Below, piece by piece: positions 16,759 through 26,178 of a stretch of 64,000 nucleotides of DNA (positions are counted from its first letter, which is position 1; every line of letters begins with the position of its first letter). The position numbers and the translations under genes were made by a program. The stretch lies in NCBI RefSeq assembly GCF_016899955.1, contig NZ_JACJJL010000010.1, forward strand, positions 1 through 64,000, in the 5' to 3' direction. The notes beneath the pieces were generated by a model. The model had not been told where the DNA came from, made no database searches, and saw only the letters and a program-made list of their open reading frames with translations. This DNA is from Marseilla massiliensis (GTDB lineage Bacteria; Bacteroidota; Bacteroidia; Bacteroidales; Bacteroidaceae).

Positions 16759-18513
16759 TCATTGTATAGAGTTGTCGGTAACACCTTTTCCGGCCAAGGC
16801 GTCGGCCACGCCCATGTATGAGGCGTTGCGCATGTGAAGCCCATTCCACAGTCCTCTGGCGTTGTCGGTGACATTTGACAGAGCTATGCCATACTGTTGC
16901 GGCCCGGGAATTGTCTCAAGGTATTTCCTGACCACATAATTGTAGTAGTCGGCCACCTTAAGCCTTTGCTCGAAAGTGATGGCCCCGGCTTCTATCTGCT
17001 GTCCGTGCTCGTCTTCAAGGCGGATGTCGAGTTCGGCGATGCGTATCATCCGGCCCGTGTCTTTCAGTTTTGACAGTAGTGCCGATATGTCGGCCTCATT
17101 CTGCTTCTGCTTCTCGGCCGACAGCGAGCAGGCAAGGTGGAGCTTGGCCCCGATGCCGTCGACTTTTGTTACGCCGTCGGCCTCCCACTTGGCTATCATC
17201 CTGACAAGGCGGTTGAGCTTCTCAGTCCCGTTCTTCTCAAGGTTGCTTTCGCTTACGAATAGAGTCAGCTCGCCCTCGCCGCCGTTGTCTTTGTAGTACT
17301 TGCGGGCGCTGGCCACCACCATGCGGGCATAGTTGCCCCCCAGGTAGTCGGCCCAGTAGAAGTTGGTCAAGGTGTCTTTGTCGGCCTTGTTGTCATTGTT
17401 GGCCGACCTAAGCATGTAACGCCCGTCGTCAGACATGGGTTCATCCAAAACGTCCCATGACCTGATGTAGCCACCGGCGGTCTTCATCACTCCTGCAAGA
17501 TAGGCGTCGAGCGCCTTGGTCAGAGTGTTGCGTTTCTCCTCGGCCGTATAGTAATAGGGAGGCTCGCCCACCGACCAGTCGATGTAGATGTTGTCAATGT
17601 AGTAGTCGGCCTTGCCCGTCTTCGACCCTACAGCCAGTTCGAAAGATGAGAACTTCTTCTGTTCGGCCGAAAGGTTGAGGGCTGCGAAGTCGAGGCGAAT
17701 CAGTTCCTTGCCCCATGCGTCGCCTTGGCATCCGAAGCCGTAGGGCGAGTTGTATGGCGTGTAATCTCCGCCTGCACCCACTCGCATTCTCATTCCCTGT
17801 CCGTAAAGTCCTCCCGAGCCGGGAGCTTTCATGTCGAGCACGAGAGTCTTGCAGTCGCCCAATGTCACCCCCTCGGGCAGGCTGATGTCAAACACAGGGT
17901 AAGAGTCGTAGGTCGCATCCTTGATATGGAGCACATGTCCGTTCTTGCCCACAGGGTCGTCGACCACCGTTGCCGTGCCCGAGTTGCCTGACAGTCGGAA
18001 GGCCGACCCAAGCGGTTGTGCCTCGAAGTCGAAGAACATGGCAGTGCCCGGGTGCTCAGTGCCAGGTATCGGTGCTATGGCCGAATAGAGGTACGCCGTG
18101 TTGTTGATGTCGTGGCCGCACAGTGCATGGCCGAATATGCCTGTGCCGGCATCCTTGGCCGCGGCCACGAGATCGGTCACGGCATACGCGCCGACTGTGC
18201 CGTCGTTGCCGATGATGTCCTTATGGCCCAAGCCGCTTGTTGTCACTGCCTCGTCGGCGTTGGTGATAACGAGACTGTTGAGGCCAGTGCCTTCGGTCAG
18301 GTCATTTGCCGGCAGGCCTATCCCGAGCTTTAAGGCGGGGTGTCGCGAGCGGTCAACGTAGCTTTTCAGCACGCCATAGCTGTTGAGGTAGTCGGCCATG
18401 GCTGCCTCGTCGGGGCGGTTGAACGCCATGCCCGAGTAGAAAGGCCCGTCGTCGGCGCACGACGTCAAGTCTATAGCCAAGGCCAATATCGCAAGTTTGC
18501 CTAAAGAGTTCAT
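16759..18513 (-). CDS. GH10 endo-xylanase-like lipoprotein with inserted CBM
   Basis: 584 residues. A lipoprotein signal ends DLTSC at Cys19, and its hydrophobic core contains an unusual Asp15. The GH10 barrel is interrupted at about residues 155-315 by a CBM4-like beta-sandwich, the layout known from surface GH10 enzymes in gut Bacteroidota. Acid/base Glu358 lies in WDVLDEPM and nucleophile Glu494 in RIAELDIRL. Two conserved subsite residues differ: the Asn before the acid/base is Asp357, and the usual W in the GHTLxWH motif is replaced (GHALCGHD). Activity may therefore be altered. It is the third gene after a SusC/SusD pair and next to GH30. A degenerate paralogue of the same length lies at 32355-34118. 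Confidence 0.87.
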   Translation of the reverse strand: MNSLGKLAILALAIDLTSCADDGPFYSGMAFNRPDEAAMADYLNSYGVLKSYVDRSRHPALKLGIGLPANDLTEGTGLNSLVITNADEAVTTSGLGHKDIIGNDGTVGAYAVTDLVAAAKDAGTGIFGHALCGHDINNTAYLYSAIAPIPGTEHPGTAMFFDFEAQPLGSAFRLSGNSGTATVVDDPVGKNGHVLHIKDATYDSYPVFDISLPEGVTLGDCKTLVLDMKAPGSGGLYGQGMRMRVGAGGDYTPYNSPYGFGCQGDAWGKELIRLDFAALNLSAEQKKFSSFELAVGSKTGKADYYIDNIYIDWSVGEPPYYYTAEEKRNTLTKALDAYLAGVMKTAGGYIRSWDVLDEPMSDDGRYMLRSANNDNKADKDTLTNFYWADYLGGNYARMVVASARKYYKDNGGEGELTLFVSESNLEKNGTEKLNRLVRMIAKWEADGVTKVDGIGAKLHLACSLSAEKQKQNEADISALLSKLKDTGRMIRIAELDIRLEDEHGQQIEAGAITFEQRLKVADYYNYVVRKYLETIPGPQQYGIALSNVTDNARGLWNGLHMRNASYMGVADALAGKGVTDNSIQ

Positions 18514-18530
18514 GTCAAATAACTTTTATT

Positions 18531-19574
18531 CTACTTCTTTGTCACGGTGGGGTATAGCATCCTCACCTCTCTGCTTCTAAGCACAAGGGTGTCTTTGGTG
18601 GCATACTCCAGGTTGCCGTGGTTTTTCAGTCTCACTTTGTAGTCGAGGTACAGTCCGTCTCTGTCCTTTCCTCCCATACTGTGTTTCTCGCCTTTGCTTA
18701 CGAACTTTCCGTTGCCCGATATTTCGTAATCGGCATTGTCAGATGTCACTGAGCATGTGCCGTCGGCGCTGAACGTAAGCGTGAGGTTGAACGTAACGGC
18801 GTTGCCGTCGTCTTTCTTTACGGTTACGGGTAGCATGGTCTTGTTCAGACCCATGGTCGAGGTGAACACAACCTCGTCGTTTTCAACGTATTGCGCGTGG
18901 CGCACGGCGGTGGCTTTGGTGCCGTCGGCTTTGGTTATGGCGTCTGTGCCACGGCGCAGGTACGAGCCTTGGTATGGGTTTACATACCTGATGGCGTAGA
19001 GCACGTAGTCGCGGGGCTGCACGCTCCAGTTACCGCCAACCATGCGGTCGGGATTGTCGACCAGAGGCTTGCCTCTCAGTATAGAGTCCACTCCCATCGC
19101 ATCGGTCATGACCAGAGGTATGACATAGTTGAATTCCAGGGCTTTGGGGTCGTTGAAGAAGGCGTCGGTGAGCTGCACGTCGACCCCACCTCGCGGCTTC
19201 CCGGCAGGTATGCTTATCTTGTCGGAAGCCAGGGTATAGTATTCTCTTGGCATAGGCAGCACCTTGTTGCCGCCAGTCGAGGCGTCAAAGAAGAGTCCAT
19301 CGCAGAGTCTGTCGTCGACGCTCACCTTTATTATAATATTGTTTGGGTTGCTATAGGCCCCGCCCATGTTGGCTTGTATCTGCACCTTGTACTGGTTGTC
19401 GAGAGTCACGTCGACCTCGTCGTTGTTGCCTAAAGTCACAGTGCGACCCACAACCTGGTGGGCGAAGTATGCTGTCTGGTAATCGAAGTCGTCGAACACA
19501 GGGTCGCCGTTGTCGCAGGCCGTCAGTGCCATCTCGGCCAATGCCGCCAATAGTGTATGTCTGTAGTGTATCAT
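18531..19574 (-). CDS. DUF1735/DUF5627 surface lipoprotein, likely glycan-binding
   Basis: A 347-residue lipoprotein (LTAC cleavage at Cys20). An N-terminal DUF1735-like beta domain (about 25-160: YFAHQVVGRTVTLG..., then MPREYYTLASDKISIPAGK) is followed by a DUF5627-like domain. Such proteins occur directly after SusD in xylan loci and are taken to be surface glycan-binding proteins that hold the substrate for SusCD. No catalytic motif is seen. Its signal core contains Glu14 (AALAEMALTAC), odd for a lipoprotein signal. It is the only chromosomal gene here that ends in TAG at its expected length. Confidence 0.72.
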   Translation of the reverse strand: MIHYRHTLLAALAEMALTACDNGDPVFDDFDYQTAYFAHQVVGRTVTLGNNDEVDVTLDNQYKVQIQANMGGAYSNPNNIIIKVSVDDRLCDGLFFDASTGGNKVLPMPREYYTLASDKISIPAGKPRGGVDVQLTDAFFNDPKALEFNYVIPLVMTDAMGVDSILRGKPLVDNPDRMVGGNWSVQPRDYVLYAIRYVNPYQGSYLRRGTDAITKADGTKATAVRHAQYVENDEVVFTSTMGLNKTMLPVTVKKDDGNAVTFNLTLTFSADGTCSVTSDNADYEISGNGKFVSKGEKHSMGGKDRDGLYLDYKVRLKNHGNLEYATKDTLVLRSREVRMLYPTVTKK

Positions 19575-19592
19575 TGATTGTTGTGTTAAGTG

Positions 19593-21377
19593 TTATTTCC
19601 AGCCTTTGTTTTGCTTCAGTGCGTCATATTTCAGTATCTCAGAATATGGTATGGGGCAGAACGTCATGTAGTCGGCAAACGCACGTTGCTCGACATCAAA
19701 CGGATGGTATGCCCCGGCGTTGGCATCCATGCCCCGGGCAGTCTCGGTCAGCGTGGAGTTCCAACGCCTGAGATCCCAGAAGCGGAAGCTCTCGAAGCAC
19801 AGTTCCAGTCGTCTCTCGTTGCGTATGAGCTGGCGCATCTTGTCTTTGTCGTCCTTACACTCCTCGAGATAGGCGTCTTCTTGACCTTTGGCCAAGCCAG
19901 CTCGCTTGCGTATGGCCTTTATCACGTCGTATGCCGAGTATTCATGCCCGCCTCGGCCGGTGGGCCCGTAGGCCTCGTTGGCTGCCTCGGCGTAGTTGAG
20001 GAAAATCTCGGTGTATCTCACACGTGGTATGTAATGAGGCTTTTTCATGTTTGACGAAGGGTTGCAGTTGACGTCCATGCGCAGGCGTTTCTTCATGTAG
20101 TAGCCCGTCCGGGTTGACGTTTCCTTCACGTTGATGCCGTCGTCGGTGCCGGAGAGCGAGCCGGTGAGGATGGCAACGTCGTGCGACGTGCCTGTGCCAT
20201 CGTCGGCTGTGCCCTTGCTGCCGTTGTAGAAGATGTACTTAGACAGCCTCGGGTCGCGGCCTGAGAATGGGTCTTCGGCGTTGTATCCGCTCTTCGGGTT
20301 GCTGATGGGATAGCCGTTGGCCATTGGGAAAGCGTCGACAAGGTTTTGCGTGGGGTTCATCATGCCCTTGCCAAACCATGACGGCGGATAGTTGTTCTGC
20401 TCCTGCGAGTCGTCGGCGGTCTGTATATTCTCGCGCCAGAGTATCTCCTTGGGGTTGACACCCTCCTTCAGGGCGTCGATTTCGGTGGTGTTGCAATAGT
20501 AGGTTACGCCATTTGCGGCCAAGCCGTCAACCCCGCCGACATGGTCGATGACTGCAGCTGCAGCGTCGGCGGCAGTTCCCCAGGCTTGCTGGTCGCCCTT
20601 GAAGGCTGGGCTTGCGGCCAGCAGCGTAACCCTGGAGCGTATGGCCTTGGCAATGATGCCGTTGAACAACTGGCGGGCGTATTGCCCCATCACCCTGTTG
20701 TATACTTCCTTCCGCTTGGTTATTCCCAGGTATTTGGCGGGTATGTCGCTGTTGCTGTTTATGTTCTCATGCTCCTCGGGCAGTTTGGCCTCGGCCGAGT
20801 CGAGGTCGGAGATAATCTGCCTTACGCACTCCGAGAATGTGGCGCGAGGCATGTTGAAGTTGGCGTCAGAGCTTAGGAACGTGGTAAACAAAGGCACGCC
20901 CATGAGCTGTCCGTCGTCAGTGATGCCGGCGTGGTTTCTCAGCAGATAGTAGTAGAACAGGGCCCTGAGACCATAAGCCTCACCCGTTACGCGCATTCTG
21001 AACAACCGGGCCGGCTCTTCGTCGTCGGTCCACTTTACGTTGTCTATGTTGGCAATAAATCTGTTGAGCACGTTTATGGTGTTGTAGCCCTGGTTCCAGA
21101 AGTTCACAGGGTTGTCGGCGGCCGTCCAGTTGCCTGTTGCCATGTTTAGGTATGGGTTGCCCTTCTGGTTGGTCACGGCATCGTCGGTGGCGTAGTCGGT
21201 GTCGCTATAGTAGCCCGGTATTATTCTATAGCAGTTGAGCAGCATGCCTTGGGCATACTCAGAGCTGGAGTTTACCTGTTCTTGGTCTTTGAAATTGTCT
21301 ATGGCTGGTGAGAACAGGTCGTCGCATCCCGACAGCATAACGATGCCCGTTACCAGCATGATGATATTTTTCTTCAT
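19593..21377 (-). CDS. SusD/RagB-family glycan-binding lipoprotein (pair 1)
   Basis: A 594-residue SusD homologue with lipoprotein signal IVMLSGCDD. The N-terminal SusD-like TPR part (YAQGMLLNCYRIIPGYY, then FRMRVTGEAYGLRALFYYYLLRNHAG) is followed by the C-terminal family part, including YTEIFLNYAEAANEAYG, IRKRAGL and RRLELCFESFRFWDLRRW. SusD caps the SusC pore and binds oligosaccharide. The gene is complete, in contrast to the second SusD. It lies 12 bp after SusC in transcription order, giving a normal SusC-SusD pair. Confidence 0.93.
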   Translation of the reverse strand: MKKNIIMLVTGIVMLSGCDDLFSPAIDNFKDQEQVNSSSEYAQGMLLNCYRIIPGYYSDTDYATDDAVTNQKGNPYLNMATGNWTAADNPVNFWNQGYNTINVLNRFIANIDNVKWTDDEEPARLFRMRVTGEAYGLRALFYYYLLRNHAGITDDGQLMGVPLFTTFLSSDANFNMPRATFSECVRQIISDLDSAEAKLPEEHENINSNSDIPAKYLGITKRKEVYNRVMGQYARQLFNGIIAKAIRSRVTLLAASPAFKGDQQAWGTAADAAAAVIDHVGGVDGLAANGVTYYCNTTEIDALKEGVNPKEILWRENIQTADDSQEQNNYPPSWFGKGMMNPTQNLVDAFPMANGYPISNPKSGYNAEDPFSGRDPRLSKYIFYNGSKGTADDGTGTSHDVAILTGSLSGTDDGINVKETSTRTGYYMKKRLRMDVNCNPSSNMKKPHYIPRVRYTEIFLNYAEAANEAYGPTGRGGHEYSAYDVIKAIRKRAGLAKGQEDAYLEECKDDKDKMRQLIRNERRLELCFESFRFWDLRRWNSTLTETARGMDANAGAYHPFDVEQRAFADYMTFCPIPYSEILKYDALKQNKGWK

Positions 21378-21389
21378 AGTTTCCGGTTG

Positions 21390-24206
21390 TTAGAATTGTG
21401 CTTTTAAGCCGATGTTGAAGTTGCGGGTGTAGGGTGCGCCACCAATGTTGCGCTCCATGTGCTTGCGCTCCTTGGCAATGGTGAGCAGGCTCTCGCCGCT
21501 GACATATACGCTGAGCCCCTTGACAAGCATGCCCGGCTTGAACATGCTCTTGCCCAGGTCGTAGGTGAACTGAACCTTGTTGAGGTCGAAGCGGTCTGTT
21601 GAGTACAGCCAGAACGTGGAGTTGCGGAAGTTGTTGCTGTTGTCGTTGGTGCTCAGGCGCGGGAATGTGGCAGTGGTCTTGGTGTCTTCTGTCCACCGGC
21701 CCATCACCACCTCAGAGTATTTGCGTGACCCTCTAACCCAGTAATAGTCGGAGTTCTTGAAGCCTTTTGCCCCTGTCTGGCCTGTCCCGGCAACAAACAG
21801 CGTGAAGTCTTTCCACTTCAAGGTGAGGTTGATGCCATACGTGAAAGGGCTCGTGCCACGGCCGAGGTTCACCTGATCGCGGGAGTCGACCACGTTGTCG
21901 CCATTGACGTCCTTGTATTTCAGGTCGCCAGGCTTGACAGAGCCGAAGGTCTGCTGTGCGTGGGCTGCTATGTCGGCCTGGCTGTCGAAAAAGCCCTCGC
22001 AGACATATCCCCACTGAGAGTTGAGCGGGTTGCCAACACGGTACTGGTACTTGTCGCTGTAAACCTCGTCACGTTTTGTAGCCTCGGCTGTGCTGTACAT
22101 GCCTGCCAACCCCAGGCTGGCATCCACCTGGCCCACTTTTTTGTGAAGGTTGACAGTGAAGTCGAAGCCCGAGTATCTGTCTTTGTTGAAATTGATATTG
22201 GGCAGGAAGTTGACGTTGCTGTAACTGAACCATGAGGGATAAACCGTATTGTTGCCGGTGGCCAGGCCGCCGTCCATCACGTAGCGGAAATAGTTGGCGT
22301 CAATGGTCAGCAGCCAGTCGAAGAGTGAAGCCTCCAGTCCGAAGCGCATTTCCTTGCGTGTGACGAATGTGAGGTTGGGGTTGCTGCCAAGTTTCTGGCT
22401 GGCCGTGTAGCCGCCTGCCGAGCTGTCGTGCCATTGATACCACCCTCCTTTGGTGTCGTAGTATCCCTGGTAGAGGTAGTAGTTGTTTATGTCCAAGTCT
22501 TCGTGCAGGTTGGCGAATGAGGCCGTTCGCTTCAGGTCGTCGACAAACGCCACGTTTTCGGCAAACCATTTCTCCTGGCTTACGCGCCATCCCAGCGCCA
22601 CCGTGGGAGACAGCGCATTGCGGTTGCCCTCGGGCAACTTTGCCGAGTGTACCATGGCACCGGTGAAGTCGAAGTAGTAACGGTGCTGATAGTTATATGC
22701 TGCACGCAGGCCCAGGTTTACATTGCTTGTGCGGTGGTAGTTGGAACTGCCGTGGTTGGCGTCGGTTGACTGTTGTGTCTGGTAGCCCCAACCAAGCAGG
22801 GTGGCCGACACGTTGTGCGAGTCGTTGAACGTTCGGTTGTAGTCGAATTGGGCACTGAAGGTGATGGTCTGCCTGTATTTGCTGTCACCAAGGTACTCGT
22901 TTGACGATGCCGTGTCTTCGTTATACTTCTTAAGTGATGTTATCATGTCACGGCCGTTGACGTTAGACCACGTGGGTTCGTACACGGCATAGTCCACCTT
23001 GTATGCCTCGGAATAATAGTTCTCGTAGTCAACTCCGAACACCGTCTTGAACGACAGGCTCTTGAGAAGCATGCTCAAGTCGGCCCCGATGTTGACGTCG
23101 AACATGAAGTTGCGTGTGCGGTACTTCACGTAGCCTGCAGCCATGGTTGTGGCCAGGTTGTTGCTCAGGTCGGTGGAGGTGCCCCCCAAGAGATACTTGC
23201 CGTCAATTATGTGGCTGCTCGTGCTGATGATGTCGCGTATGGCAGAGTTGTTCTGATCCATCTGGTCGATGGGCAGCAGTGGCGCGAACCAGTTGGGCCG
23301 CAGCGTAGAGGCTGTGTTCCAGAAGTCGTCTCGGCCCCAGTAGCGGTCTTGCACGTTCACGGCGGCATTGACTTGCGCTTTGAGCCAGTCGGTTATGCGC
23401 ATGTCAACGTTGGTGCGCACATAGAAGTTCTTTGTGTTGTTCTTGTCGGCCTCGCCCAGCTTTACAAGTTCGTTGGCATAGTTCATGCCGAAGTTGACGT
23501 AATACTGGGTGCTTTTCGAACCTCCGTAAACCTCGCCTGTGGCGTCGGCCGTGGTGGTGAACTTGCGCAGGTAGTCAGAGCTGTATAGGTCGAGGTCTGG
23601 ATAACGGTAAGGGTTTGAGTGGCGTGCGGTCTGGTAGATGGTGGTGGCATCATACCGCTCGTTTATTCCGTCGTTGCGGCACGCCTCGTTGTATAGGGCC
23701 ATGTAGCTGGCAGCGTCAAGGTACTTGGGGAATGCCTTGGGCACTTTCAGGCCAACGTTGGCACGTACGTCGATGTGCATTCGCGACACCTTTCCACGCT
23801 TTGTTGTGATGATAATCCGACTGCCGTAGAGGGCCACCGCACTTGCGCCCTTTAGCACTGTCACCGTCTCGACCATGGTGGCATTGACATCGGCTACGTT
23901 GCGTGGAATGCCGTCAATGATGATAAGGGGCCATTGTCCCCATATGGTGCCGGAGTAACCGCCTATGATGGCGTTGAGATTGTCGGTCGCGCCGGTGTGG
24001 TAGTCTTTCTCCAACAGTTCGGCCACGTTCACTGTCGACACGGCTCCCATCAGGTCACGCTTGTCGGCCTGCCCGAACGCCACGTTCACCGTCTCGCCAT
24101 TGCTGACATCCACGCTGTCTGTCACTTCCCTTGCCATGGCCTCGGTAAGGCAGCCCGCCGTCATAATCGAAATCATGGCTCTGATATATAAGTCTTTTCG
24201 TTTCAT
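21390..24206 (-). CDS. SusC/RagA-family TonB-dependent transporter (pair 1), short form
   Basis: A 938-residue outer-membrane TonB-dependent transporter. It lacks the N-terminal carboxypeptidase-regulatory-like domain of most SusC proteins and enters almost directly into the plug (VAFGQADKRDLMGAVSTVNVAELL). Plug landmarks such as DGIPRNVADVNATMVETVTVLKGASAVALYGSR are present. The usual short loop between YGSR and IIITTKRG (A.NGV) is missing by about five residues. The barrel ends NIGLKAQF with a terminal Phe, typical for outer-membrane insertion. It pairs with the SusD that follows. Short SusC forms without the extra domain are known, so this may be functional; the plug deletion is the odd point. 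Confidence 0.9.
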   Translation of the reverse strand: MKRKDLYIRAMISIMTAGCLTEAMAREVTDSVDVSNGETVNVAFGQADKRDLMGAVSTVNVAELLEKDYHTGATDNLNAIIGGYSGTIWGQWPLIIIDGIPRNVADVNATMVETVTVLKGASAVALYGSRIIITTKRGKVSRMHIDVRANVGLKVPKAFPKYLDAASYMALYNEACRNDGINERYDATTIYQTARHSNPYRYPDLDLYSSDYLRKFTTTADATGEVYGGSKSTQYYVNFGMNYANELVKLGEADKNNTKNFYVRTNVDMRITDWLKAQVNAAVNVQDRYWGRDDFWNTASTLRPNWFAPLLPIDQMDQNNSAIRDIISTSSHIIDGKYLLGGTSTDLSNNLATTMAAGYVKYRTRNFMFDVNIGADLSMLLKSLSFKTVFGVDYENYYSEAYKVDYAVYEPTWSNVNGRDMITSLKKYNEDTASSNEYLGDSKYRQTITFSAQFDYNRTFNDSHNVSATLLGWGYQTQQSTDANHGSSNYHRTSNVNLGLRAAYNYQHRYYFDFTGAMVHSAKLPEGNRNALSPTVALGWRVSQEKWFAENVAFVDDLKRTASFANLHEDLDINNYYLYQGYYDTKGGWYQWHDSSAGGYTASQKLGSNPNLTFVTRKEMRFGLEASLFDWLLTIDANYFRYVMDGGLATGNNTVYPSWFSYSNVNFLPNINFNKDRYSGFDFTVNLHKKVGQVDASLGLAGMYSTAEATKRDEVYSDKYQYRVGNPLNSQWGYVCEGFFDSQADIAAHAQQTFGSVKPGDLKYKDVNGDNVVDSRDQVNLGRGTSPFTYGINLTLKWKDFTLFVAGTGQTGAKGFKNSDYYWVRGSRKYSEVVMGRWTEDTKTTATFPRLSTNDNSNNFRNSTFWLYSTDRFDLNKVQFTYDLGKSMFKPGMLVKGLSVYVSGESLLTIAKERKHMERNIGGAPYTRNFNIGLKAQF

Positions 24207-24311
24207 TGTTACTGTTTTCTGGTTCAGGATGCCGCTTCTGCGGCACCCTTGTTACATAAACCTATCGTTTGCGTATCGTAAAGCTGTGCTTTAATTTGTA
24301 TTGGCCCGCCG

Positions 24312-26173
24312 TCAGTTCCAGCCGGGGTTCTGGCCAAAGCTCTCGTACATCATCACGTCGTCGCGTAAGAACGGTAGCCAGTAGTGCCTGTCTTGGTACT
24401 TGCGCTCGAAAAGAATTTCCTCCCTGATGTTCAATACATGAGCGTCTTGCGGGTTGTCATAGTCTACGCCCTTGGGGTCGCGGTCGAAGAAGACGGCCTT
24501 TTTCAGCGTATACGGCCGTTCGGTTAGCAGCATCCACCGTCGCAGGTCAACGAAACGGTGACCCTCGAAAGCCAGCTCTACGGCTCGCTCATGAAACCGT
24601 CAAGTGAGGCCAGGAACTTGTCTGCCACGTGCCCCACGCCGGCCCTGTCGCGCACCTTGTTCACTGCATCAGCGGCGCTGAGCCCGTATCCGTTGACTTT
24701 CGACGTGGGCGAGCCATAGCCCTGTGCCGTAGCCTCTGCATACATCAGATATACATCAGCCACGCGCATGAACGACAGCACCATGCAGTTGTTTTCGCGA
24801 TACCCGTCGTAGTCGTTGGTCAGTTGTGGGCAGAACTTGGTGTTCATATATCCTGTCAGGCATCCCTTTGTGTCAACGCGGTAGCTGCCCCCGGTGTATA
24901 GGCTGGCATATTGCTTGGTCTCTTTCATGTCGCCCTTGCCATTGGTGCAGCACTTAACCCCATCAAATATTATGTCTTTGTAGAATCGTGGGTCGCGTCC
25001 TTTCCATGGGTATTCTGGGTCATAGCCCGACTCAGCGTCTTTCTTGGTTATGTCATTGATGGGCATTCCGTTGGCCATGCCGTAGTAGTCGACGTAGTTG
25101 GCCGTTGGCCAGCACTTCACGCCCGATGCATTGATGAGCTGTGGGCGGAAGTCGTTGACCATGTTCCAGCGCCACCTGCTGCTTGTCTCCCGCAGGTTCT
25201 CATAGAATATGGCCTCCTTTAGGCCCGGAAGCCTGCCGTTCTGGTTGTGTGTGTAGAACAGGTCTGACCACTGTGAGAAGTCGGCCAGCTGGTAGCGCCC
25301 TGTGCTCTCGCATATCTCGAGGGCTTCGGCAAAGGCGTCGGCAGCACGCTTGCACAGGTCTCTGTTGTACGACTTGCTGCCCGTCGACTCGTAGTTCATC
25401 AGCGGACTGCCAGCCCACAGCAGGTCTTTGCCAAGGTATCCCAAGGCCATCACCTTGTTTATGCGTATGTTGTTGTTGCCCATCGTGGCCTGCCCGGCCT
25501 TGGTTGCATCCCAGTCGACAGGCAGCAAGTCGGCCGCCCGTCGGAAGTCTTCGGCTGCTTTCTCGGCCTTAGCCTGGTACGACAGGCGTGGCAGTCGGTC
25601 GTTGGTCGTGAGCACCTTGTCTATGTAAGGCAGACCGCCCCAGTATTGCATGATCATGAAATGGAACCATCCACGGAAGAAATACAGCTGTCCGGCAATG
25701 AGGTTGCGCTCCTCCTGCGTGGCGTTGACCATCTTGTCAAGGTTGGCCAAGCCAAGGTTTGCCTTGTTTATGCCGTCCCATGCCAGTCCCCACAGGAATC
25801 CTTTGTCGCCTCTGGCCGTGCCGCTGCTGCTGCCGCCGTTGCGTAGCCATGAGGTGTAGGTATTGTTCCACGCCCAATAGTCGCCACGGTCTATAAGGTA
25901 AGACAGCGAGTAGTTGACGTCGGGCTCCCATATTACCTCTTCGCCAAGGTTGAAACTGTTATGGTAGTCATGCGACGTCACGTTGGGTATGCAGTCGTAC
26001 AGTTCCTCCGTGAACCCCTGGAAGTTCTTGAAGTTCTTGTATGCCTCTCCCTCCTGTATGGTGCTGTTGGGTGCCTTGTCAAGGTAGTCGGTGCACGATG
26101 TCATGGCTACCGAGGCAGCCAGGCAAGCGCAGAAGGCGAGTTTCTTGTTGAATGTAAGGAATGTCTTGTTCAT
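24312..26173 (-). pseudogene. SusD/RagB-family lipoprotein (pair 2), frameshifted
   Basis: The frame from 26173 encodes 531 residues with a lipoprotein signal (SVAMTSC) and the SusD order of motifs (QEERNLIAGQLYFFRGWFHF, MRVADVYLMYAEATAQG, NKVRDRAGVG). It then hits TAG at 24578-24580. The missing C-terminus continues in another frame: HERAVELAFEGHRFVDLRRW and onward to PGWN with TGA at 24312-24314. One base has been lost at about 24590-24597, where the string should read FLASLDGF(I)HERAVELAF. The truncated protein lacks the last ~90 residues of the SusD fold. Either real inactivation or a local sequence error; other lesions in this operon favour real decay. Confidence 0.85.
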
Positions 26174-26178
26174 GATGA

